NCBI RefSeq assembly: GCF_003112555.1
Contig: NZ_BEWB01000014.1
Location: 1-64,000, forward strand
Source: Streptomyces coelicoflavus
Lineage (GTDB): Bacteria; Actinomycetota; Actinomycetes; Streptomycetales; Streptomycetaceae
Direction: 5' to 3'
Length of the DNA stretch: 64,000 bases
Every line of letters starts with the position of its first letter. The first letter of the stretch is position 1. Shown here one piece after another: positions 12,219 through 20,653 of this stretch. The position numbers and the translations under genes are program-made. The notes beneath the pieces were generated by a model. That model was not told where the DNA came from. It saw only the letters and a program-made list of their open reading frames with translations, and searched no databases.

Positions 12219-12377
12219 GTAGTCTACGGGGTGTGGAGGGGAAGCGCGCCTCCGGGCCGGGCGGCGACCCCACGCCGCCGCCCCGTAGGCTTCCGTGACA
12301 ACCCGCCGTACGACGGCGGACCTGCGACGACTCGAGGGACTGGTCGTCGCGGGCCGTGAGGAGTCAGTCCCGGCGCG

Positions 12378-13037
12378 GTGGTGAACATGGCGGGCAGGAC
12401 GGGCCGGACGGAACAGGTCAGCGCGACCCGGCAGCTGATCCTGACCACCGCCGAGCGGCTGTACGCCGAGCACGGGGTGTACGCGATCTCCAATCGCCAG
12501 GTCAGCGAGGCCGCCGGGCAGGGCAACAACGCGGCGGTCGGCTACCACTTCGGTACGAAGGCGGACCTCGTCCGGGCCATCGCTCAGCACCACTCGGAGC
12601 GGGTCGAGGAGCTGCGCGCCCGGCAGCTCGCCGCGCTCGGCGACTCGCCCGACCTGCGCGACTGGGTGGACTGCCTGGTGCGTCCCCAGTTCGACCACCT
12701 GGCGGCGCTGGGCAGTCCCACCTGGTACGCGCGGTTCTGCGCCCAGGTCATGACCGACCCGGCGCTGCGGGAGATCATGACCGAGGAGTCCCGCGCCTCC
12801 GTCTCCCTGCGGGCGATCATCGTGGGGCGCAACCGGTGCATGCCCGCGCTGCCGGACGAGGTCCGCGCGGAGCGGGGCGACATGGCCCGCCACCTCATCG
12901 TGCACACCGCGGAGGAGCGGGAGCGGGCCCTGGCCGAGAACCGCCCCACCCCGCGCGCCAGCTGGCAGGACGCGGCCGACGGCCTCGTCGACGCGATCGT
13001 GGGCATGTGGCTGGCCCCCGTCACGCCCCGCGGCTGA
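12378..13037 (+). CDS. TetR/AcrR family transcriptional regulator
   Basis: 219 residues. An N-terminal HTH (about 20-60: ILTTAERLYAEHG, ISNRQVSEAAGQGNNAAVGYHFGTK read in pieces) is the TetR DNA-binding domain; the C-terminal part is a helical ligand domain. The GTG at 12378, GTG at 12381 and ATG at 12387 are alternative starts; none has a well-spaced Shine-Dalgarno site. The divergent arrangement suggests that it represses the MFS pump gene and probably itself through the site at 12200-12218. Confidence 0.9.
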   Translation: MVNMAGRTGRTEQVSATRQLILTTAERLYAEHGVYAISNRQVSEAAGQGNNAAVGYHFGTKADLVRAIAQHHSERVEELRARQLAALGDSPDLRDWVDCLVRPQFDHLAALGSPTWYARFCAQVMTDPALREIMTEESRASVSLRAIIVGRNRCMPALPDEVRAERGDMARHLIVHTAEERERALAENRPTPRASWQDAADGLVDAIVGMWLAPVTPRG

Positions 13038-13109
13038 GGCGGCGCCCGGCCGCCCCGCGCACCTTACCGTCGAGTAATATCGCGCGGCAGGCCCCCACGA
13101 GGAGGAACC

Positions 13110-13490
13110 GTGTCACGGTCCGAACGCTCACCCCTGCTGCTCGCCGGCCTGCTGGCCACCGCGGGCGCCGCCCATTTCGCCCGGCCCCGCCCCTTCGACG
13201 CCACCGTGCCGCGCTCCCTGCCCGGCACACCCAGGGCCTGGACGTACGCCAGTGGCGCCGCCGAACTCGCGCTCGCCGCCGGACTCGCCCTGCCGCGCAC
13301 CCGCAGGGCCGCCGCGCTCACCGCCGCCGCCTTCTTCGTCGGGGTGTTCCCCGCCAACGTCAAGATGGCCTGGGACTGGCGCCACCGTCCCGCTCCGCGG
13401 AAGGCCGCCGCCCTCGGACGGCTGCCCGTGCAGGTGCCGCTCGTGCTGTGGGCCCGAGCCGTCGCCCGGGACAGCGAGGGCCGGTCATGA
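13110..13490 (+). CDS. DoxX-like small membrane protein
   Basis: 126 residues with about four hydrophobic helices (LLLAGLLATAGAAHF, ELALAAGLALP, ALTAAAFFVGVFP, VPLVLWARAV), resembling the DoxX/MauE-like membrane family. GTG start with GAGGAGG 7 nt upstream. It overlaps the peroxiredoxin gene by 4 bp (ATGA). DoxX-type proteins occur with thiol oxidoreductases, so a membrane partner of the peroxiredoxin is a reasonable inference. Confidence 0.8.
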   Translation: MSRSERSPLLLAGLLATAGAAHFARPRPFDATVPRSLPGTPRAWTYASGAAELALAAGLALPRTRRAAALTAAAFFVGVFPANVKMAWDWRHRPAPRKAAALGRLPVQVPLVLWARAVARDSEGRS

Positions 13491-13954
13491 GCAGGCCTCC
13501 CGCCGTCGGCGACACCGTCGAGGACTTCACCCTGCCGGACGAGACCGGCACCCCGCGCAGCCTGTCCGAACTGCTCGCCGACGGCCCCGTAATCCTCTTC
13601 TTCTACCCGGCCGCGCTGACCACCGGCTGCACCGCCGAGGCCTGCCACTTCCGCGACCTGGCCGCCGAGTTCGCCGCCGTCGGCGCCCGGCCCGTGGGCG
13701 TCAGCGGCGACCCCGTCGAACGGCAGCAGGAGTTCGCCGGGCGCCACACCCTGGGCATGCCGCTGCTGTCCGACACCGACGGCGCGGTCCGGGAGCGGTT
13801 CGGGGTGAAGCGGGGCTTCAGCCTGGCTCCCACCAAGCGCGTCACCTTCGTCGTCGGACAGGACCGCACCCTGCTGGAGGTCGTCCGCAGCGAACTCAGG
13901 ATGAACACGCACGCCGACCGGGCCCTAGCCGCCCTCCGCGCTCACCGGGAGTGA
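13487..13954 (+). CDS. Peroxiredoxin (BCP/PrxQ type)
   Basis: 155-residue thioredoxin-fold peroxidase reducing hydroperoxides. The peroxidatic Cys48 and resolving Cys53 have the 4-residue spacing typical of atypical 2-Cys PrxQ enzymes, within TTGCTAEACHFRD; the usual Pro before Gly is a Thr. A conserved Arg occurs at about 124 (PTKRVTFVV). Cytoplasmic. ATG start overlaps the preceding stop, so it is translated with the DoxX-like gene. Confidence 0.92.
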   Translation: MSRPPAVGDTVEDFTLPDETGTPRSLSELLADGPVILFFYPAALTTGCTAEACHFRDLAAEFAAVGARPVGVSGDPVERQQEFAGRHTLGMPLLSDTDGAVRERFGVKRGFSLAPTKRVTFVVGQDRTLLEVVRSELRMNTHADRALAALRAHRE

Positions 13955-14000
13955 AAAGGCCGCCCGCGCCCCGCCCGGGTTGATAGCGCATCGTCCTGGG

Positions 14001-16373
14001 ATGATCCTGGACGGCATGGAGGACTCCTCCGCCACGATGATCGTCGACGCCCGCGGACTGGTGACCGGGTGGAGCGAGGGCGCGCGCCGGCTCACCGGGT
14101 ACCCGGCCGAGGCGGTCGTGGGACGCCCCGCGCGGGACCTGCTCGCGCGGGACGCGCCCCCCGCACTCCTGTCCGGCACCGTCCCGGACGGCACCGCCGT
14201 GATCCGCCACCGCGACGGCCACCCGGTGAGCCTGCGGCTGCGGGCCTGCCCGCTGCTGGGCGCCGACGGCGCGGCGGACGGCTGCGCGGTGACCGCCGAC
14301 CCGCCCGGCGGCCCGGCGCCCGCCCTGATCGACGCCGCCGTGCGGCAGGCCCCCCTGTCGGTGTCCGTCCTCGACCCCGCCCTGCGCTTCGTGCACGTCA
14401 ACGAGACCACGTGCCGGATGATGGGCAGGCAGGCCGACGAACTCGTCGGCCACCGCCTGTCCGACACGCTGGCGGACTTCGACGGCGACGCCCGGTCCTT
14501 CCTGCACCACCTGCGCGTCGTCGCCGACACCGGACGGCGCGTCCAGTACGAGAGCTACGGGCCCGCGCCGGCCGGTACCCGGCTGCACGCCTGGACCGTG
14601 GAGATCTGGCCGGTGCACGACGCCTCCGGCGCACTCACCGCCGTCGCCATGGCCGCCCTCGAGAGCACCGAACAGCACCGCGCCCGCGAGCGGCTGGCCC
14701 TGCTGAACGCGGCCGGCACGGTCGGCACCACCCTCGACGTCGTCCGCACCGCCGAGGAACTGGTCCAGCTCCTCGTGCCGCGGTTCGCGGCCTTCGCCGC
14801 CGTAGACCTGCTCGACTGGGTCCTGGGCACCGACGAACCCCTCGCGACGCCGCCCGAGCACGCCGGACTGCGCCGGGTGGCCCACGTCTCCGCCACCGAG
14901 GGCTTCCCCACCCCCGCCGTCCACCTCGGCGGGCACGAGGTCCACCCGTCCGACAGCCCTCCGGCCCGGGCGATGCGGGAAGGCCGCGTCGTGCTCAGCG
15001 GCCCCGGCGACCCCGAGTTCGACCGGTGGATGCGCACCCGCGAGGCCGAGGCCCCGCACAACCGGCCCTTCCGCGAAGCCGTCTGCTCGGTCCTGGCCGT
15101 GCCGCTGCGGGCCCGCGGCACCACCCTGGGCGTCGCACTGGCCGCCCGGACCGCGCCCCGGGAGCCGTACGCCGTCGAGGACGCCGTACTGGCCGAGGAA
15201 CTGGCCGGCCGGGCGGCCGTCTCCGTAGACAACGCCCGTCGCTTCGCGCGCGAGCGCGCCACCGCCCTGGCGATCCAGCGCAGCCTCCTGCCCAGGGACC
15301 TGCCCGGACAGGCCGCGGTCGAGGTGGCCCACCGCTACCTCCCCTCCGGGTCCGCGGCGGGCATCGGTGGCGACTGGTTCGACGTGATCCCGCTCTCCGG
15401 CACCCGCGTCGGCCTCGTCGTCGGCGACGTCGTGGGCCACGGCATCCCGTCCACGGCGACCATGGGACGGCTGTGCACGGCCGTGCGCACCCTCGCCGAC
15501 GTCGACCTGCCCCCCGACGAGCTCCTCACCCACCTCGACGACCTCGTCACCCATCTCGCGGCCGTCGGCGCGCACGACGGCGGCGACGCGGAGATCGCGG
15601 AACTGGGCGCCACCTGCCTCTACGCCGTGTACGACCCCGTGTCCCGGCGACTGGCCCTGGCGGCCGCCGGTCACCCCGCGCCCGTCCTCCTCCTCCCCGA
15701 CGGCAGCACCCGTACGGTCGCCATGACCGCCGGGCCGCCGCTCGGGGTGGGCGGACTGCCGTTCGAGGCGACGGAGCTGGAACTGCCGGAGGGCTCCGTC
15801 GTCGCCCTCTACACCGACGGACTGATCGAGGACCGCGACCGCGACGTCGACCACGCCACCGCGGAGCTGTGCCGGGCGCTGGCCGCGCCCGCGGCCTCGC
15901 TGGAGGCGCTGTGCGACGGCGTGCTCAAGGCCGTACTGCCCGAGGAGCCCGGCGACGACGTCGCGCTGCTGCTGGCCCGCACCCGCGCACTGGGCGAGGA
16001 CCGGGTGCGCACCTGGGACGTCAGCCCCGACCCCGCCGGAGTGGCGGCCACCAGACGGTCCGTCGGCGAACAGCTGACGGAGTGGGGGCTGGACGACACG
16101 GCCTTCGTCACCGAACTCGTCGTCAGCGAACTCGTCACCAACGCCATCCGCTACGGGGAGCCGCCCATCCGGCTGCGCCTCATCCGCCAGGCCACCCTCA
16201 TCTGCGAGGTCTCCGACGCCAGCTCCACCTCACCCCACCTGCGCCGCGCCCACGCCTACGACGAGGGCGGCCGGGGCCTGCTCCTGGTCGCCCAGCTCAC
16301 CCAGCGCTGGGGCAGCCGCCAGACGGACACCGGCAAGACCATCTGGGCCGAACAGCCGCTGCCCGCGTCATGA
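14001..16373 (+). CDS. PAS-PAS-GAF-PP2C(SpoIIE)-HATPase regulatory phosphatase
   Basis: About 790 residues. Order: PAS 1 (5-100), PAS 2 (105-215), GAF (225-410), PP2C/SpoIIE phosphatase (415-640) with metal-binding GGDWFD near 457 and GDVVGHG after it, and an RsbW-like HATPase (655-785) whose N-box ELVVSELVTNAIRYG holds the Asn. Such proteins dephosphorylate anti-anti-sigma factors and can rephosphorylate them or bind a sigma factor through the HATPase, in response to ligands, redox or light sensed by PAS/GAF. ATG 14001 chosen; ATG 14016 or TTG 13980 are alternatives, none with a clear ribosome site. It ends in a palindrome shared with the convergent gene. Confidence 0.92.
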   Translation: MILDGMEDSSATMIVDARGLVTGWSEGARRLTGYPAEAVVGRPARDLLARDAPPALLSGTVPDGTAVIRHRDGHPVSLRLRACPLLGADGAADGCAVTADPPGGPAPALIDAAVRQAPLSVSVLDPALRFVHVNETTCRMMGRQADELVGHRLSDTLADFDGDARSFLHHLRVVADTGRRVQYESYGPAPAGTRLHAWTVEIWPVHDASGALTAVAMAALESTEQHRARERLALLNAAGTVGTTLDVVRTAEELVQLLVPRFAAFAAVDLLDWVLGTDEPLATPPEHAGLRRVAHVSATEGFPTPAVHLGGHEVHPSDSPPARAMREGRVVLSGPGDPEFDRWMRTREAEAPHNRPFREAVCSVLAVPLRARGTTLGVALAARTAPREPYAVEDAVLAEELAGRAAVSVDNARRFARERATALAIQRSLLPRDLPGQAAVEVAHRYLPSGSAAGIGGDWFDVIPLSGTRVGLVVGDVVGHGIPSTATMGRLCTAVRTLADVDLPPDELLTHLDDLVTHLAAVGAHDGGDAEIAELGATCLYAVYDPVSRRLALAAAGHPAPVLLLPDGSTRTVAMTAGPPLGVGGLPFEATELELPEGSVVALYTDGLIEDRDRDVDHATAELCRALAAPAASLEALCDGVLKAVLPEEPGDDVALLLARTRALGEDRVRTWDVSPDPAGVAATRRSVGEQLTEWGLDDTAFVTELVVSELVTNAIRYGEPPIRLRLIRQATLICEVSDASSTSPHLRRAHAYDEGGRGLLLVAQLTQRWGSRQTDTGKTIWAEQPLPAS

Positions 16374-16380
16374 CGCGGGC
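16361..16380. terminator. 20-bp perfect palindrome containing both convergent stop codons
   Basis: GCCCGCGTCA is followed directly by its reverse complement TGACGCGGGC. The two stop codons (TGA at 16371-16373 on +, 16370-16368 on -) meet at the centre. It may act as a compact bidirectional terminator, although it has no unpaired loop and no T-tract. Confidence 0.4.
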
Positions 16381-17009
16381 CGCTCCCGTCCCGTGCCGTC
16401 CTCCGCGGCCACCCGGGCCAGGGTGCGGCCGGTGCGCGCGGAGCGGGCCCGCCGGGGGTCCGGGGTGCCGTGCCCGCGCCCGCCGCCGGCCGTCTTCACC
16501 AGCAGCCACGCCGCGTCCTCACCGGCGCCGCGGTCCGGGCCGCCGCGGAACCGGGTCAGCGCGTACTCCCCGCGCAGCTTGGCGCCGTGCAGCCGGAACC
16601 GGGCGTGGCCGTGCGCCAGCGACTCGGCGAAGTCGACCGGCCGTCCCCGGCGGTCGTGACTGAGCGGCTCGTAGGTGCCGTGGTCCCACACGATGACCGT
16701 GCCGCCCCCGTACTCACCCGCGGGGATCACACCCTCGAACTCCTCGTACTCCAGCGGATGGTCCTCCGTCGGCACCGCCAGCCGCTTGTCGCGCGGGTCC
16801 GCCGACGGACCCTTCGGCACCGACCACGACTTGAGCACGTCGGCCACCTGGAGCCGGAAGTCGAAGTGCAGGGTGCTCGCGTCATGGATCTGCACGACGA
16901 AGCGGGGCCGGCCGCCCTCACCGGGCGGCCCGTCTCCCGCGGGCTCACCGGTCCGGCGGAAGTCCCGTTTGCCGTGGTAGGCCCGCAGCCCGTCGTCCTC
17001 GCCGCCCAC
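16368..17009 (-). CDS. Stand-alone LigD-type DNA 3'-phosphoesterase
   Basis: 213 residues matching the N-terminal phosphoesterase domain of LigD, which trims 3'-phosphates and ribonucleotides during end joining. His42, His48, Asp50 and Arg52 in IHDASTLHFDFRL are the metal-site residues (same numbering as Pseudomonas LigD H42/D50/R52), followed by SWSVPKGPS and the EGVIPAGEYGGGTV block with further ligands. GTG at 17009 chosen because GGAG lies 9 nt upstream. Polymerase and ligase domains are absent; an isolated ligase is encoded at 9611. Confidence 0.9.
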   Translation of the reverse strand: MGGEDDGLRAYHGKRDFRRTGEPAGDGPPGEGGRPRFVVQIHDASTLHFDFRLQVADVLKSWSVPKGPSADPRDKRLAVPTEDHPLEYEEFEGVIPAGEYGGGTVIVWDHGTYEPLSHDRRGRPVDFAESLAHGHARFRLHGAKLRGEYALTRFRGGPDRGAGEDAAWLLVKTAGGGRGHGTPDPRRARSARTGRTLARVAAEDGTGRERPAS

Positions 17010-17062
17010 CTGACACTCCTTCCCGGGAGACCCTCGGCCGCCGCCCGGACCGGGTACCCCGC

Positions 17063-17893
17063 TCAGAACTCCTCGTGCACCTCCGGGTCGCCGCCGATCC
17101 GGCGGTGCGCGCGGTCCGCCACCGCGCGCAGCTGCTCGGCGTCCAGTTCGAAACCGAAGACGTCCAGGTTGGCCCGCTGCCGCGCCGGGTCGGCGGACTT
17201 CGGGATCGGCACCGCGCCCAGCTGGGTGTGCCAGCGCAGGACCGCCTGGGCGGGCGTCACCCCGTGCGCCCCGGCGACCGCGGCGACGGCGGGATCGTCC
17301 AGCAGGTCGCTGCCCCGGCCCAGCGGGCTCCAGCTCTCGGTGCGGATGCCCTTGCGCTCGTGGTAGGCGCGCAGTTCGTCCTGCGGGAAGAGGGGGTGCA
17401 GCTCGATCTGGTTGACGGACGGCAGGACGCCCGTCTCCTTCTCCAGCCGCTCGATGTGCTCCGCGGTGAAGTTGGAGACGCCCACCGACCGTACGAGACC
17501 CTCCTCGCGCAGCTTGACCATGGCCCTCCAGGAGTCGACGTACTTGTCCACGCGCGGCAGCGGCCAGTGGATCAGATACAGGTCGACGTACTCCAGACCG
17601 AGACGGGAGCGGGACTCCTCGAACGAGGCGAGCGTCTCCTCGTAGCCGTGGTGCCGGCCGGGCAGCTTGGTCGTCACGACGATCTCCTCGCGGGGGAGAC
17701 CGGCGGAGGCGACCCCGCGGCCGACGCCGGTCTCGTTGCGGTAGTTCGTCGCCGTGTCGATCAGGCGGTACCCCGCCCCGAGGGCCTCGCGCACCGCCCG
17801 CTCCGCCTCGTCGTCCTTCATCGGCCACGTGCCCAGACCCAGGGCGGGGAGCGTGGTTCCGTCGTTGAGCGTGTACGCCGGGATGCTGATCAC
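17063..17893 (-). CDS. Aldo-keto reductase
   Basis: 276-residue NADPH-dependent (beta/alpha)8 oxidoreductase of the AKR5 type (2,5-diketo-gluconate reductase-like). Catalytic tetrad readable: Asp and Tyr in LIDTATNYRNE, Lys in TTKLPG, His in LIHWPLP. The C-terminal cofactor motif IPKSADPARQ is also present. GTG at 17893 is chosen for the GGAAGG ribosome site. 53 bp upstream of the LigD-like gene on the same strand, divergent from tauD. Substrate unknown. Confidence 0.93.
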   Translation of the reverse strand: MISIPAYTLNDGTTLPALGLGTWPMKDDEAERAVREALGAGYRLIDTATNYRNETGVGRGVASAGLPREEIVVTTKLPGRHHGYEETLASFEESRSRLGLEYVDLYLIHWPLPRVDKYVDSWRAMVKLREEGLVRSVGVSNFTAEHIERLEKETGVLPSVNQIELHPLFPQDELRAYHERKGIRTESWSPLGRGSDLLDDPAVAAVAGAHGVTPAQAVLRWHTQLGAVPIPKSADPARQRANLDVFGFELDAEQLRAVADRAHRRIGGDPEVHEEF

Positions 17894-18006
17894 CGTGGGA
17901 CCTTCCCTCGACTCTGCGCGGCGGTGTGCCGCCCCCTCCACCCTCGCCCACGCCGGGACCCGTGATCAACCGCACGGCGTGGAACGCCGTCTGCCACGAT
18001 CGGCGC

Positions 18007-19035
18007 ATGACGACCGACAGGGCAACGGACAGGGCAGCGGACAGGGCAACAGGCACGACGACGGACACGACGAAGGACACCCGTACGGCGGCCACCGGGA
18101 CCGCGGAGATCGAGGTGCGGCCGGCCGCCGGGCACATCGGCGCGGAGATCCGCGGCGTCGACCTGGCCGCGGGCCTCGACGCCGCACAGGTCGCGGCGGT
18201 GCGGGCGGCCGTACTGCGCTGGAAGGTGGTGTTCTTCCGCGACCAGCGCCTCGACCACGCCGGCCACGTCGCGTTCGCCCGCCTCTTCGGCGAACCCGTG
18301 GTCCTGCCCCGGCGCGGCAAGGCCTCCCCGGCCGGCTTCCCGGAGGTCGAGACGACCGCCGACCGGCTTGAGCTGGGCGGGCGGTTCGGGATGGAGCACG
18401 ACGAGTGGCTGCGGCGCCGGCGCCACACCCTGCTGCGCGGCTGGCACTGCGACCACGGAGCCCGCGTCGACCCGCCGGCCTTCACGATCCTGCGCGCCGA
18501 GACCGTCCCCCCGTACGGCGGCGACACCACCTGGGCCAACCTCGCCGCCGCCTACGCCGGACTGTCCGCGCCCCTGCGCGCCTTCGCCGACACCCTGCGC
18601 GCCGAACACCGCCTGGGCGTCGGCTACCAGCCCCGGCCCGGCGACGACGCCTACCTCCGGCACCTCCTCGGCCACCAGACCGCGACCGTGCACCCGCTGG
18701 TCCGCGTGCACCCGGAGACGGGGGAGCGGGTGCTGTTCGTCAACGGCTACTACGTCGAACAGATCGCCGGGCTCTCCCGCCCCGAGAGCGCGGCGATCCT
18801 GGAACTCCTCGTCGAGCAGGCCACCCGCCCCGAGTACACCGTCCGTCTCCGCTGGGAGCCGGGCACCGTCGCCTTCTGGGACAACCGCGCCACCATCCAC
18901 CTCGCCCCCGGCGACCACGCCCACTTCGACCACCCCCGCACCATGCACCGGGTGATGCTCACCGGCGAGATTCCGGTGGGTGTCGACGGCACCCCGTCCG
19001 AGCCGGTCACGGGCAGCGAGGCGGGCCGCTGGTGA
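18007..19035 (+). CDS. TauD/TfdA family Fe(II)/2-oxoglutarate dioxygenase
   Basis: 342-residue non-haem iron dioxygenase. The facial triad is His147-x-Asp149 (WHCDHG) and distal His314 (MHRVML), with the 2-oxoglutarate-binding Arg region just after it. Family members oxidise taurine, sulphate esters or aryloxyacids; the substrate is not evident. The N-terminal 30 residues are a low-complexity Thr/Asp/Arg stretch encoded by a 12-bp tandem repeat (18016-18051), so the true domain begins at about residue 35 (IEVRPAAGHIGAEI). A hairpin follows the stop. Confidence 0.9.
   Translation: MTTDRATDRAADRATGTTTDTTKDTRTAATGTAEIEVRPAAGHIGAEIRGVDLAAGLDAAQVAAVRAAVLRWKVVFFRDQRLDHAGHVAFARLFGEPVVLPRRGKASPAGFPEVETTADRLELGGRFGMEHDEWLRRRRHTLLRGWHCDHGARVDPPAFTILRAETVPPYGGDTTWANLAAAYAGLSAPLRAFADTLRAEHRLGVGYQPRPGDDAYLRHLLGHQTATVHPLVRVHPETGERVLFVNGYYVEQIAGLSRPESAAILELLVEQATRPEYTVRLRWEPGTVAFWDNRATIHLAPGDHAHFDHPRTMHRVMLTGEIPVGVDGTPSEPVTGSEAGRW
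18016..18051 (+). repeat. 12-bp tandem repeat in the 5' end of the tauD-like gene
   Basis: Three near-identical copies of GACAGGGCAACG, in frame, encoding DRAT/DRAA/DRAT in the non-conserved N-terminus. Confidence 0.85.
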
Positions 19036-19050
19036 GGCCGGCGGCCCGCC
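19020..19050. terminator. Bidirectional hairpin between tauD-like and phosphatase genes
   Basis: GGCGGGCCGC and GCGGCCCGCC form a perfect 10-bp stem with an 11-nt loop, spanning the tauD stop codon and lying before the stop of the convergent phosphatase. Confidence 0.6.
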
Positions 19051-19059
19051 CGCGCCGCG

Positions 19060-20562
19060 TCACCCCAGCGGGATCGTCACCTCGTCCTCGACCGGCGGAT
19101 CCACCTCTTGCGCCTGGTTGCCCGTGGCGGCGAAGCAGCGCAGCCGGACCGCCTCCGGCGTCACGTCCAGACGCAGGAAGCACTTGAAGAAGGGCGGGCT
19201 GTACGTCGCCGAGCCCGGCGAGAACAGCGACGTGTAGATCTTGCGCACGGGCAGCCGGAACCGCTTCCGGCGCTCGGGCCGCCGGGCCGTGCCCAGCAGT
19301 CCGGCCACGATCCGGGTGCGCCGGGTGACCCGCGCGGCGTCGCCCGGGGCACGGCCGGTGCGGATGCCGAGGCGTTCGGCGATCACGGCCGTCGCCTCGG
19401 CCTCCGTGAGGGTGAAGAAGCGGCGCAGCCGGAGCCGGCGGCCGTACAGGGCGCTGTAGAAGGCGAGCGAGTCGCCGCGCAGCGGGTAGGAACGGAAGTC
19501 GTCCTCGGAGACGCCGGCCACCGAGACGCGCGGGATGGTGTGCGTGGCGTGCATGAACGCGCCGCCGCCGCCCGCCACGACGTACTGCACGGTGCGGCCG
19601 CCCACGTCGACCGGATAGCGCTGGTAGTTGTGGATGTCGCCGCCGATCGCCGCGACGTAGTGGTGGGCGGGGTCGCGCACGATGTCGTCGACCGTGCCGC
19701 CGCCCTCGATCGGGCACGGGTGGTGCTCGCCGTCCACGTACAGGGGCGAGCCGGTGACCAGGATCTTCGGCCGGTCGCCCCGCGACACCTCGCGCAGCCA
19801 GGCGCCCTGCTCGGTGTCGACCGTGCCGAGCAGCCCCGTGTCGATGCCGACGATCCGCACCGGACCGGCGTCGACGGCCCAGTACGGGCCCGGCTGGACG
19901 GCCTGCTGGGCGGGGGCCGGGCGCAGCTTGCGGGCCTCGTCCAGGTGCCGGCCGTCGTCCGGGTGCGGCCGGTGCCACAGCAGGGACCGCAGCCACGCGG
20001 GCGTGAACGGGCGAGGCGCGGGTTCCGGCGGCAGGGGCGGGGCGTCGTCGCAGAAGACGCGCATGAAACCGCCGAGGTCCTCGTACCAGTCGTGGTTGCC
20101 CGGTATCGCGTATATGGGGGCCTGGTAGTCGGCGTAGGGGCGGAAGAACTTCGTGCCGTAGTCGTCGGCGCTGCCCACCGGGTAGATCACATCGCTCGCG
20201 AGGACCGCGAACCGGGTGTCCCCGCCCGCCCGCAACAGCCCGGGCACGACGGCGTACTGGGGATCGTCGCCCTCTCCCGTGTCGCCGATGACGAGGAAGG
20301 AGAACCGGTCGGGGTCGTCCCGCCGGATCACCTTGCCGGCCGGCGCCCCGGCCGCCGCCCGCTGCGCCACCCAGCGGGAGCGGGTGCGGCCCGTGGGGTC
20401 CCCGAACCAGGAGGCCAGCACGCCGTTGCGAGCGGCCCACAGTGTTGCCGGGCTCAGCCAGGACAGTTTCTCGGTGCGCTGCGGCATGAGCGCCCGGTAG
20501 GCGCCGGGCTCGGCGGAGCCCCAGCCGGCGCCTTCGGCGGAATCACGTGAGGAGTTGGACAC
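19060..20562 (-). CDS. Metallophosphoesterase resembling purple acid phosphatases
   Basis: 500 residues, predicted cytoplasmic (no clear signal peptide). Metal motifs in order: VIGDTGEGDD, ASDVIYPVG, IPGNHDW and GGDIHN. The DxG, DxxY and GNH pattern matches purple acid phosphatases, where the Tyr gives the colour, rather than the D-x-H start of ordinary calcineurin-like enzymes. The penultimate His block is not obvious. A long C-terminal region (about 340-500) includes two basic segments. GTG at 20562 chosen; no good ribosome site. Natural substrate unknown. Confidence 0.88.
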   Translation of the reverse strand: MSNSSRDSAEGAGWGSAEPGAYRALMPQRTEKLSWLSPATLWAARNGVLASWFGDPTGRTRSRWVAQRAAAGAPAGKVIRRDDPDRFSFLVIGDTGEGDDPQYAVVPGLLRAGGDTRFAVLASDVIYPVGSADDYGTKFFRPYADYQAPIYAIPGNHDWYEDLGGFMRVFCDDAPPLPPEPAPRPFTPAWLRSLLWHRPHPDDGRHLDEARKLRPAPAQQAVQPGPYWAVDAGPVRIVGIDTGLLGTVDTEQGAWLREVSRGDRPKILVTGSPLYVDGEHHPCPIEGGGTVDDIVRDPAHHYVAAIGGDIHNYQRYPVDVGGRTVQYVVAGGGGAFMHATHTIPRVSVAGVSEDDFRSYPLRGDSLAFYSALYGRRLRLRRFFTLTEAEATAVIAERLGIRTGRAPGDAARVTRRTRIVAGLLGTARRPERRKRFRLPVRKIYTSLFSPGSATYSPPFFKCFLRLDVTPEAVRLRCFAATGNQAQEVDPPVEDEVTIPLG

Positions 20563-20653
20563 CCCGGCACGGTAACAACGCCCGGCCCGGGGGCCGGACG
20601 GGGGCGGGCCGCCCAAGTCCGGCTCCACACGGGCCGTTTCGCGTACGTCCGGG

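Noticed and set aside
13075..13080. TAATAT as -10 box of the DoxX/peroxiredoxin genes
   Set aside because: No acceptable -35 at 16-19 bp upstream; left unassigned.
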